From a bacterium (GTDB lineage Bacteria > Cyanobacteriota > Vampirovibrionia > Obscuribacterales > Obscuribacteraceae), in NCBI GenBank assembly GCA_018062085.1, contig JAGOSY010000011.1, positions 1-38,838 of the forward strand: DNA of 38,838 nt, given 5' to 3'. A model generated the notes under the pieces. The model searched no databases and was not told the DNA's origin. It saw only the letters and a program-made list of their open reading frames with translations. Positions 1 to 8,917 of this stretch are shown one piece after another. The translations under genes were made by a program, and so were the position numbers. Within the stretch, counting starts at the first letter, position 1. The number at the start of each line of letters is the position of its first letter.

Positions 1-101
1 TGCCAAATCGCTCCCTGCGGCTCTGCGTGTGCCGACAGCAAATTAGCTTGAAGTAAAACCAACGATAGACTTAAGGCTAAGCTCAACTGGGGCTTATTCA
101 T
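1..101 (-). CDS. Second secretin paralogue, N-terminus only (cut by window edge)
   Basis: The reading frame starts at ATG (101-99) and runs off the left edge, so only about 33 residues are visible. They read as a signal peptide beginning MNKPQLSLALSLSLVLLQAN followed by EPQGAIW. The complete secretin at 696-3119 begins almost the same way, including EPQGAIW after the signal peptide, so this is the start of a tandem paralogue transcribed in the same direction. In the first 75 visible bases the two copies differ at 20 positions, whereas the 5' leader differs at only 3 of 114. A GGGAG Shine-Dalgarno lies just upstream. The expected function is an outer-membrane secretin, but only the N-terminus is seen, so an intact gene is inferred and a truncated copy remains possible. 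Confidence 0.8.
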   Translation of the reverse strand, partial: MNKPQLSLALSLSLVLLQANLLSAHAEPQGAIW

Positions 102-215
102 TCCACTCTCCCTCTATGAACTCCCGACCTGATTTCCGATTGCATTCGAATAATGGGAGCATTCATGGTAAAGCCGGCACAAGACCGACCAGTACAGAAG
201 CTTAACACGACTGCT
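76..215. repeat. Direct repeat copy A: secretin start region plus leader
   Basis: This 140-nt block matches 3094-3233 at an offset of 3018 with only three mismatches (132, 144, 153). It covers the first codons of the secretin and the 114 nt before its ATG. Weaker similarity continues to about position 290. It is one half of a tandem gene duplication. Confidence 0.9.
116..166 (-). promoter_or_regulatory. Conserved leader hairpin, copy A
   Basis: On the minus strand, atgaa-tg-ctccc (166-155) pairs with gggag-ttcat (125-116), giving a 10-bp stem with a 2-nt bulge. It sits immediately upstream of the GGGAG ribosome binding site and the secretin ATG at 101. A 22-codon frame starts inside the stem (166) and its TGA overlaps the secretin ATG. 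All three differences from copy B fall in the apical loop. Regulation of translation is inferred. Confidence 0.45.
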
Positions 216-386
216 CAAGCAATGCACTAATCTTTTCGCACCAGGCACCACACAATCAACACTGACTTAACACTTCTACCTTTACAAGCGCTTAAACCAA
301 GCAATATCAGCAATCTTAGTTCATCGCACAGTTAATCAGAAGGATACAATGACAACCACTGATGGTGCCCTACAAGTAATAGCAAG

Positions 387-402
387 TATGTATGTCAAGA
401 GA
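387..402 (-). promoter_or_regulatory. Shared 16-mer with -35-like TTGACA, copy A
   Basis: The minus strand reads TCTCTTGACATACATA. The same 16-mer occurs at 3404-3419, and each copy lies about 300 nt before its secretin ATG. TTGACA is a perfect -35 hexamer, but no convincing -10 hexamer follows at 16-18 nt in either copy, so this may be a promoter or another binding site. Confidence 0.3.
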
Positions 403-415
403 GTTCTTAAGAACT
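402..415. promoter_or_regulatory. Perfect 14-bp palindrome AGTTCTTAAGAACT
   Basis: This perfect inverted repeat lies in the spacer between the two secretin copies and abuts the shared 16-mer. It is absent from the equivalent place in copy B. It resembles the longer palindrome at 8391-8406 (shared TCTTAAGA core). A regulator site is possible. The rest of 216-634 shows no gene. Confidence 0.25.
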
Positions 416-634
416 AGGTCTTTAAAATGAGTAAATTTCAAGGTTGTTATGATGAGTATAGGCTCGGCTACAACATATCAACTGCACAAAGTTGGTATCA
501 CCGATTTACCAAATATCAGTTCAACTTCTCCAGCCCGCTTCTCGCAACTTTGACCTGTCGCATTGCTAACACTTCATCACCTTGAGGTTGTATAAGAAAC
601 TTGCGCCCGCAGGGTGTCATGCATATCCGAAACA

Positions 635-663
635 GAAAAGAGCAGCTCATCGCTGCTCTTTTC
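635..663 (-). terminator. Terminator of the complete secretin gene
   Basis: An 11-bp perfect stem (gaaaagagcag at 635-645, ctgctcttttc at 653-663) with a 7-nt loop lies 33 nt past the secretin stop codon. On the minus strand the 3' arm ends in a T-rich stretch (cttttctgttt). It separates the two tandem secretin genes into different transcripts. Confidence 0.75.
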
Positions 664-695
664 TTGTATTGATTGATTAGGTCTACAACAATCTC

Positions 696-3119
696 TTACT
701 CGTTATCTGGAACTGGAGCTCCATCAGGTAGGGTTGGTGAAGTCTTCTGATGACGTTCAGCACGACCACTCGTGAAATGTCGCTCATCGAGCACTGTAGG
801 CTCTACAGCAAACATATTCATGTCACGAGGACCTTCTGTACGCCCAATCTCTTCAGGAAGTTTCAACTGACCAGGTGTGCCCGGCAAGATGATTTCCGGT
901 CTGACAGATACAACAAGTTCACTTTCGTTCTTGTTGAATGCTTTTGAACGATATAGGGCTCCAAGAACTGGCACTTCACCAAAGATTGGCAATTTCGCTA
1001 CTTCCCTACCGATGTTGGTAGATATCAAACCAGCGATATACAGCTCTTGACCAGGCTTAAGTTCAACTATTGTCTGGGTTTTACGAGTTGTAAAACCAGG
1101 AACAGTACCACCGTTGGCACCGAATACGTTAAATGCAAGGTTGTTGGCAAGAATTCTCTCTTCAGGCGAGACTTCAAGATTTATGATGCCATTTTCTTGC
1201 AAAACAGGAATCATGTTGATTCTCATCCCAAACGGCTCAAATACAACTGACTGTTGAGCAGTACCACCAGCGGCTACAGCTTGCAAAATCGGAATTTCGC
1301 CGCCAGCCAAGAAGGAAGCACGTTCACCTGACAGAGTCACAAGAGTAGGCTCAGCCAGTACTCTCGCTCTTCTCGATGAGATGACACCTTGCACGGTTGG
1401 ATTGATTGAGAAAATGGTGCCGTTGCCGAAACTAGAGCTAGAAGTGAAGATGTTAGCAGCATTGTTCTGACTGAACGAGACACCGCCCGGCGCACCGAGC
1501 AGCACTGACTGCGACAACAGACCACTAGCAGTAATTATCTGGCCTTGACCAATACCGTTGGCTACTGAACCATTGCCAGAAGTACTGAAGAAACTTACTG
1601 GTTGGACAACGTAACCACTATTGTTGAACGACGGTATACCGACACCCGGCGGGTTTCCAGTAATCAAAGGAGATACTTGGTTCGACAAGACCTGAGTGTT
1701 AATTACCGGAGCAGAGTTAACACTTCCAGAACCAACCCCGACAGATGTAGGTGAATAGCCACGCAGACCCGGTGCTGACGTGATCGGGTTGGCATTAGAG
1801 CCGTTAATAGATCCACCAATACCGAATGAGAAGGTCTTGTTTGCCATACCGAAGCCCATCGATACAGCCAATTCTCTTGCAGCCGTAGTATTCATTTCCA
1901 TGAAAGTTACGTGCAAGACAATTAGAGGCACTTTGCGAACTTTGACTAAACTAGTTACCCGGCCACCGTCTGAAACCATCACTTGAGCTTTGCCAATGTT
2001 GTTGGCGTTGTTGCCGAAGAAGGTGTACCGATCAACAGAACCAATAGTAGCTAACTGACCCGACTGACCACCGCCACCGACAGCAGAACCACCGGTTTCA
2101 CCGATACGACCAGCGACGATACGACTGTTGGCCACCTGAATGTTCATACCGCGATCATCCATAAATACGTTCGATGCGGCGAACGCTTTAATGATTGATT
2201 CTGGGTGATCTACATCGCCAGTTAGAAGTACACGGTCTGAGCCACCAACTGAGAAGGCCTTAACAATGATGCGGGGATCGATTTCACGTAAGGTTGCTTG
2301 CAGCTGTGAATAATCGCGGCTAACACGCAAATCGATTGAAACAGAGTTACCTGCGTCATCCCACAACACTAAAGTAGAAGTACCAGGGGCTTTACCAAGA
2401 AGAACTAATTGGTTCTCAGCCACCACTACTGGTTCAGCAACGCCGGGATCAGAAATGGAGGTTCTGACAATCTTGTTCTTCAATTTAAAGGTACGAGACT
2501 GAGAAACTTTCAAGTCAATAACGTTGGTTACTTTATACTCTTCAAAATCAAGAGTGCCAGTCACCACTGGCGGTATTGGCTGTGGTGTGAGATTCGTGTG
2601 GTCAGCCTGAGCGAGCAGATGATCTGGCGCAAGCTGGGCCAACATTTGCTTCGAAGAAGCAGTTGCAGCAGCACTCGATGGCAAAGATGCTATACGAGGG
2701 GCCGACTGAGTGACCTCAGGTTGGCTGGCCATATCCGGGGCAGTGGCCGGAGAAAGATCCGCAGCTTCTACTGGAGCGGCACTAATGCTCTCTAGCGGTA
2801 GGCTGGGGTGAATCGTCAGGGCTGCTGCAGGGGCTGCACCGCCAGCTCCGATATCCTTACCCTTAGATAAGAACAACATTGCGTGACTTGCATCAACCAC
2901 ATCAGCCTTAGCTACTGGCGCTTTCTTCGCAGCATTAGCTAGTTTGATATTTGTGGCAACTCTCTGAGTTGACCGGGACACACCTGCTCCTGCCGAGTTG
3001 GCAGAACTGGCCATTCTCTGCCAGATAGCGCCTTGCGGCTCAGATTGTGCCTGCAGCCAATTAGCTTGGAGCAGCACTATTGATAGGCTCAAAGCTAAGC
3101 TCAACTGGGGCTTATTCAT
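696..3119 (-). CDS. CpaC/RcpA-type outer-membrane secretin
   Basis: 807 residues, matching the secretin subunit of Tad/Flp pili, which forms the outer-membrane channel. Residues 1-26 are a signal peptide. Residues 27-185 are an Ala/Pro/Ser-rich linker. About 190-270 is the N-terminal pilus-formation domain (LKVSQSRTFKLKN, then LVLLGKAPGTSTLVLWD). About 271-332 is a BON-like segment (VLLTGDVDHPE). About 430-580 is Gly/Asn/Ser-rich. About 580-745 is the secretin core (RRARVLAEPTLVTLSGERAS, then FGEVPVLGALYRS). A GGGAG ribosome binding site precedes ATG 3119. The linker and the Gly/Asn/Ser insert make it longer than many CpaC proteins. No other Tad gene is in the window except a second secretin start at its 3' side. 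A type II secretion role is less likely because the N-terminal domain is of the pilus type. Confidence 0.88.
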   Translation of the reverse strand: MNKPQLSLALSLSIVLLQANWLQAQSEPQGAIWQRMASSANSAGAGVSRSTQRVATNIKLANAAKKAPVAKADVVDASHAMLFLSKGKDIGAGGAAPAAALTIHPSLPLESISAAPVEAADLSPATAPDMASQPEVTQSAPRIASLPSSAAATASSKQMLAQLAPDHLLAQADHTNLTPQPIPPVVTGTLDFEEYKVTNVIDLKVSQSRTFKLKNKIVRTSISDPGVAEPVVVAENQLVLLGKAPGTSTLVLWDDAGNSVSIDLRVSRDYSQLQATLREIDPRIIVKAFSVGGSDRVLLTGDVDHPESIIKAFAASNVFMDDRGMNIQVANSRIVAGRIGETGGSAVGGGGQSGQLATIGSVDRYTFFGNNANNIGKAQVMVSDGGRVTSLVKVRKVPLIVLHVTFMEMNTTAARELAVSMGFGMANKTFSFGIGGSINGSNANPITSAPGLRGYSPTSVGVGSGSVNSAPVINTQVLSNQVSPLITGNPPGVGIPSFNNSGYVVQPVSFFSTSGNGSVANGIGQGQIITASGLLSQSVLLGAPGGVSFSQNNAANIFTSSSSFGNGTIFSINPTVQGVISSRRARVLAEPTLVTLSGERASFLAGGEIPILQAVAAGGTAQQSVVFEPFGMRINMIPVLQENGIINLEVSPEERILANNLAFNVFGANGGTVPGFTTRKTQTIVELKPGQELYIAGLISTNIGREVAKLPIFGEVPVLGALYRSKAFNKNESELVVSVRPEIILPGTPGQLKLPEEIGRTEGPRDMNMFAVEPTVLDERHFTSGRAERHQKTSPTLPDGAPVPDNE

Positions 3120-3233
3120 TCCACTCTCCCTCTATGAACTCCCGACCTGTTTTCCGATTGCTTTCGAATACTGGGAGCATTCATGGTAAAGCCGGCACAA
3201 GACCGACCAGTACAGAAGCTTAACACGACTGCT
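3094..3233. repeat. Direct repeat copy B: secretin start region plus leader
   Basis: Partner of 76-215 (137 of 140 positions identical). It spans the first codons and the leader of the complete secretin. Beyond 3233 similarity drops but continues in patches to about 3419. Confidence 0.9.
3134..3184 (-). promoter_or_regulatory. Conserved leader hairpin, copy B
   Basis: Same stem as at 116-166: atgaa-tg-ctccc pairs with gggag-ttcat, just upstream of the ribosome binding site of the complete secretin. The stem arms are identical in both copies and only loop bases differ. The overlapping 22-codon frame (3184-3116) is also kept, with TGA overlapping the ATG. The three base differences all change the encoded residue, which favours an RNA role over a peptide. 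Confidence 0.45.
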
Positions 3234-3403
3234 TGGGAGATGCACTAATCTTTTTGCCAGGGCACCATACATTCAACATTGGCTTAACACTATGCTGTTT
3301 ACAACCGCCAAGAAGCCTACTATTGGCTCATTTTAAGCAATTACAGAAAACCCACCTCTTTGCAGCTGACAACCAGATGTGGTGCACGATCGGCCATAGT
3401 AAA

Positions 3404-3419
3404 TATGTATGTCAAGAGA
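3404..3419 (-). promoter_or_regulatory. Shared 16-mer with -35-like TTGACA, copy B
   Basis: Identical to 387-402 and at the same distance (about 300 nt) from its secretin ATG. If it is the promoter, the mRNA leader would be about 260 nt long. No clear -10 hexamer was found. Confidence 0.3.
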
Positions 3420-3538
3420 ACCGGTATGCCAAAACCATATGCGGGTGGCACCACCCGCGGGGACATGATTTTCTACTTATCTTTCTTCCGATTGTCAAGA
3501 TCTCCGATTGACTGGGCACTAAGTTAGTGGCAATAAAA

Positions 3539-3567
3539 ATTAGCTTCCTACTAAGAAGGAAGCTAAT
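3539..3567 (-). terminator. Terminator-like hairpin with no obvious upstream gene
   Basis: A perfect 11-bp stem (attagcttcct / aggaagctaat, 7-nt loop) is followed on the minus strand by TTTTTATTG, the form of an intrinsic terminator pointing left. It lies between the divergent secretin and rpaB genes, where no minus-strand gene precedes it. It may end a short RNA antisense to the rpaB leader, or attenuate a long secretin leader. The remaining 3120-3711 spacer holds no gene. Confidence 0.5.
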
Positions 3568-3711
3568 ATTGAATCGCTAAGAAGGCCAGGCCTGTCAAGA
3601 GCAGGGGGGCCAGAAGTGCCAGTTCTGAATGGTCGCTTATAGTGGTATATTCTTTAAATAACTTACTAAAGAACTTAGTCAGGCAATATTAGGCTAGATA
3701 AGGATAAAGCA

Positions 3712-4437
3712 GTGGATAACACTTCCGAACAAGAAAAGGTTCTGGTTGTAGACGATGAAGCTTCAATTAGGCGCATCCTCGAAACCCGCCTGAAGCTTGC
3801 CGGATACAACGTGGCAACGGCAGCCGACGGACAAGAAGCGCTGGAGCAGTTCAACTCATTCCAGCCCGACCTAGTCATCCTCGACGTCATGCTTCCAAAA
3901 ATGGACGGCTATGAAGTCTGTCGCGAAATTCGCAAGACTTCGGACACCCCTATTATTATGTTGACGGCAGTCGCTGATGTTTCCAACCGCATACAAGGTT
4001 TGGAAATTGGTGCAGACGATTATGTAGTTAAACCATTCAGCCCAAGCGAGCTAGAAGCTCGTATTAAGGCTGTTTTGCGTCGTACTGTTGAACGTCATCA
4101 AGAAGTCGGCCAGAGCAAGAGCTCTAATGTCATCACCATCGGCAACCTCAAAATTGACTTGAACAAGCGCCAGGTAACTCGCAAGAACGAAAGAATTCGC
4201 CTTACCGGCATGGAATTCAGCTTGCTTGAACTTTTGGTGACAAATTCAGGCAAACCCTATTCTCGTGGTGAGATTCTGCAACAGGTCTGGGCTTATCCAC
4301 CTGACCACAGAATTGACACCAGAGTGGTTGACGTTCACATCAGTCGTTTACGGTCGAAGCTTGAAGAAGATTCTTCCAACCCTGATCTAATTTTGACCGC
4401 TCGAGGCATCGGCTACATGTTCCAGAAAATAAACTAA
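3712..4437 (+). CDS. rpaB: RpaB-type OmpR-family response regulator
   Basis: 241 residues with two domains. The receiver domain spans about 8-124, with acidic residues D14/D15, phospho-acceptor D58 (VILDVMLPKMDG), T85 and K107 (VVKPFSP). The winged-helix DNA-binding domain spans about 140-238 (RLTGMEFSLLELL, then VDVHISRLRSKLE). The sequence closely resembles cyanobacterial RpaB, an essential regulator that in Cyanobacteria works with the kinase NblS/Hik33 and controls light and stress genes. The start is GTG at 3712 with AAGGA 7 nt upstream. No histidine kinase is adjacent, so the partner must be elsewhere. Targets in this apparently non-photosynthetic lineage cannot be read from the window. 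Confidence 0.9.
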   Translation: MDNTSEQEKVLVVDDEASIRRILETRLKLAGYNVATAADGQEALEQFNSFQPDLVILDVMLPKMDGYEVCREIRKTSDTPIIMLTAVADVSNRIQGLEIGADDYVVKPFSPSELEARIKAVLRRTVERHQEVGQSKSSNVITIGNLKIDLNKRQVTRKNERIRLTGMEFSLLELLVTNSGKPYSRGEILQQVWAYPPDHRIDTRVVDVHISRLRSKLEEDSSNPDLILTARGIGYMFQKIN

Positions 4438-4475
4438 ATCAGTTTTTGTTTTTGACACTTATCTGATTTAAATCG

Positions 4476-4507
4476 AAAAGGCCCAGACAAATTGTCTGGG
4501 CCTTTTT
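4476..4507. terminator. Strong bidirectional terminator between rpaB and ahcY
   Basis: A 14-bp perfect stem (aaaaggcccagaca at 4476-4489, tgtctgggcctttt at 4493-4506) with a 3-nt loop and T-runs on both strands. It lies between two convergent genes and can serve both. Confidence 0.9.
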
Positions 4508-4531
4508 ATGCTTCCCCAACTGTTTTGGTGC

Positions 4532-5806
<1,275 letters not shown>

Positions 5807-6026
5807 CTAATCCCCTCCTAGAACGCAGCCAAGATCGTAGCAGCACTTAACAAACATCGGCCCATCCATAGCCTTTCTTGAACGATCGGCTCAGATTAAT
5901 AAAACTGCAGCCACAGTCAAGGCGAATAATCGACCGTTTTCAAGGGAACATATAAGGAGAGAAAGGGGCCTCTGTGGCCTAACCAGAGGTAATTAACAGG
6001 TCCCAAATTCTCGAGCTGGAGCGATT

Positions 6027-6758
6027 ATGGAAACCCGGGCAGTAGCAAAACCAGAAGTGAGAGCAAAACCAAAACTGGGCTTGATAGCCATACTGCTAAC
6101 CCTAGCGGTCGACTGTCAGGCGGCTCAGGCAATGTTGCTCACAGGTCAAGTAGAAGAGCGGGCAGAGGCCCTAACTCCAAACCTAAACCTAAATCCAAAC
6201 CAAGGCCAGAACCAAAATCTGGCTCCACTGCAAAGCCAGCAAGCACGGCCAGAGTCAAATAGAACCGACTTAAATGGACCAAATCTAAACAGACCTAGCC
6301 AAGTTGCGCAACCGCCCGGCGCCACTAAATCCACGACAAATTCATTTCCCGCCACTTATCAAGGGGCCTGGTACTGCCAGACCACGGTAGTCGACTCGAC
6401 ACTTCCAGCTGTGGTCCAAGGGCAAGTGATTGGCTCCGAAGTAGTCTTTTTCCTCAGCAAAGATGGCGGCATTCACGCTCGTTGGAACCAACCTGGATGG
6501 GTTGAAACCCAATCTCAAGCCATTACCTTCAACGGTACCGAGGCAAAGGCCGACCGCACCACCTATTACTTTGGCGATAACATGCAAGGTTCGTGGGCCG
6601 CCCGCGCCCGTGACCAATTTGCCCAAACCGGCCCAGACATGATCTCAGCCAAGAGTTATGTAGACCAATACCTTGACGGGCAGTACCTTGGGCGCTATCG
6701 CACAGTGTCGGTTCTCAAGAGAAGCGGTACTTCCCAAAGTATGGCCAGTATGAACTAA
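6027..6758 (+). CDS. Small exported protein of unknown function
   Basis: 243 residues, not recognised. The N-terminus has Lys/Arg followed by a hydrophobic stretch (GLIAILLTLAVDCQAAQA), so export by a signal peptide is likely. Residues about 55-100 are low-complexity and rich in Asn, Gln and Pro (NLNLNPNQGQNQNL), made by short AACCTAAAC-like DNA repeats. About 105-235 look like a compact, mainly beta domain with many aromatic residues (GAWYCQTTVVDS, then ARWNQPGWVETQ, then YYFGDNMQGSW). Only one Cys remains in the mature domain. The start at ATG 6027 has a GGAG site 7 nt before it. It stands alone between divergent ahcY and convergent eno. A periplasmic or surface role is inferred from the signal only. 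Confidence 0.75.
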   Translation: METRAVAKPEVRAKPKLGLIAILLTLAVDCQAAQAMLLTGQVEERAEALTPNLNLNPNQGQNQNLAPLQSQQARPESNRTDLNGPNLNRPSQVAQPPGATKSTTNSFPATYQGAWYCQTTVVDSTLPAVVQGQVIGSEVVFFLSKDGGIHARWNQPGWVETQSQAITFNGTEAKADRTTYYFGDNMQGSWAARARDQFAQTGPDMISAKSYVDQYLDGQYLGRYRTVSVLKRSGTSQSMASMN

Positions 6759-6781
6759 TCAGAATTCGGAATGGCTGCAAA

Positions 6782-6817
6782 GAGAAAGCACTGCCTTTTC
6801 TAAGGAAGTGCTTTCTC
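6782..6817. terminator. Hairpin between convergent genes (eno terminator)
   Basis: An 11-bp stem (gagaaagcact at 6782-6792, agtgctttctc at 6807-6817), extendable through an inner cctt/aagg pair. On the minus strand it is followed by TTTGCAG, so it most plausibly ends eno. The plus side lacks a good T-run. Confidence 0.55.
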
Positions 6818-6839
6818 AATCTATATCTATATATAGAAG

Positions 6840-8204
<1,365 letters not shown>

Positions 8205-8390
8205 TTATCAGAAAACTTGGTCTGATTTGCGAAGTTTTTTGCTGCGATATACGAAGGTTCAAGTATAATCCTTTTCACGGGATTTAAATTTGGATAGAGA
8301 ACTTATCGAAACAGCACGAAATCTTTCTCAATTTGTATCTGCTTCTTTTCAATGTAATTTACTGCTAACAATATAACTACTGCTTAAATT

Positions 8391-8406
8391 GTTCTCTTAA
8401 GAGAAC
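8391..8406. promoter_or_regulatory. Perfect 16-bp palindrome, candidate operator
   Basis: GTTCTCTTAAGAGAAC is fully self-complementary and lies 20 nt before the start codon of the zinc-ribbon gene, in the divergent spacer with eno. Its position suits a repressor site or a leader hairpin. The regulator is unknown. Confidence 0.4.
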
Positions 8407-8425
8407 CTAGAATTGACGGACAAGT

Positions 8426-8794
8426 ATGGGCAACTTGCATGGCGGAAGTTTCCAGGCAATCCAGGAATACTTCCAACAGAAAGAATGCCGTTTCTGTTCT
8501 CACGCTTTCAAATCTGACGGAATTCAATTACTCAGGGAAGAACCCGGAGTTCTTGTGGTCCGTGTAACTTGCAGCACCTGTGGCCATCCCCTGGGCGTAG
8601 CCATCGTAGGCACTACTCCCAAACCACAGAAGCCTGTATCACTACATCCCCGCGATTGGACGAAGCGTGATAAAGATAGACTTGTAGGCATGCCGCCTAT
8701 AACCTACGACGATGTGCTCAACGCTCACCAATTCTTCAAGGGGTTGGATACTGACTGGCACAAACTTCTGCCAAAAGCCGGTAAGGCCAGCTAA
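8426..8794 (+). CDS. Small zinc-ribbon protein of unknown function
   Basis: 122 residues. Two CxxC pairs (C21/C24 in ECRFCSHAF and C49/C52 in CSTCGHPLG) separated by a beta-rich stretch form a typical four-Cys zinc ribbon in the first 60 residues. The remainder (HPRDWTKRDKDRL, then ITYDDVLNAHQFF) is charged and probably helical. There is no signal peptide or membrane segment, so it is likely cytoplasmic. No catalytic motif is seen. The ATG at 8426 has only a weak purine-rich stretch (GACGGA) upstream. It is followed by a strong terminator, so it is a single-gene transcript. A 16-bp palindrome sits just upstream. It could be a nucleic-acid-binding or adaptor protein. Confidence 0.7.
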   Translation: MGNLHGGSFQAIQEYFQQKECRFCSHAFKSDGIQLLREEPGVLVVRVTCSTCGHPLGVAIVGTTPKPQKPVSLHPRDWTKRDKDRLVGMPPITYDDVLNAHQFFKGLDTDWHKLLPKAGKAS

Positions 8795-8838
8795 AATCTG
8801 CAAAGACCCAAAGTTTTCTCCACCTAATCGTTGTTGAT

Positions 8839-8879
8839 AAAGAAATAGGTCAGGTTATCCTGGCCTATTTCTTTGTTTT
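8839..8879 (+). terminator. Strong terminator after the zinc-ribbon gene
   Basis: A 16-bp stem (aaagaaataggtcagg at 8839-8854, cctggcctatttcttt at 8859-8874) with one wobble pair and a 4-nt loop, followed by gtttt. It rules out the TTG at 8873 as a real start of the next gene. Confidence 0.85.
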
Positions 8880-8917
8880 GGCCTAAAAGAGCCAGAATCT
8901 GGCACAATCACAATATT

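Noticed and set aside
98..166. The 22-codon frame in the secretin leader as a real conserved peptide
   Set aside because: All three base differences between the copies change amino acids and there is no good ribosome site, so a conserved peptide is unlikely; the frame is kept only as part of the leader finding.
2409..2795. A 128-residue plus-strand frame inside the secretin gene
   Set aside because: Antisense to a well-supported gene, with random-looking composition.
3573..3605. A minus-strand TTGACA (near 3592-3597) as promoter for an RNA ending at 3539
   Set aside because: No -10 hexamer at a suitable distance, and a start there would leave almost no transcript before the terminator.
8873..8917. 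TTG at 8873 as the start of the radical SAM gene
   Set aside because: It falls inside the terminator of the preceding gene and the added residues do not match the family.
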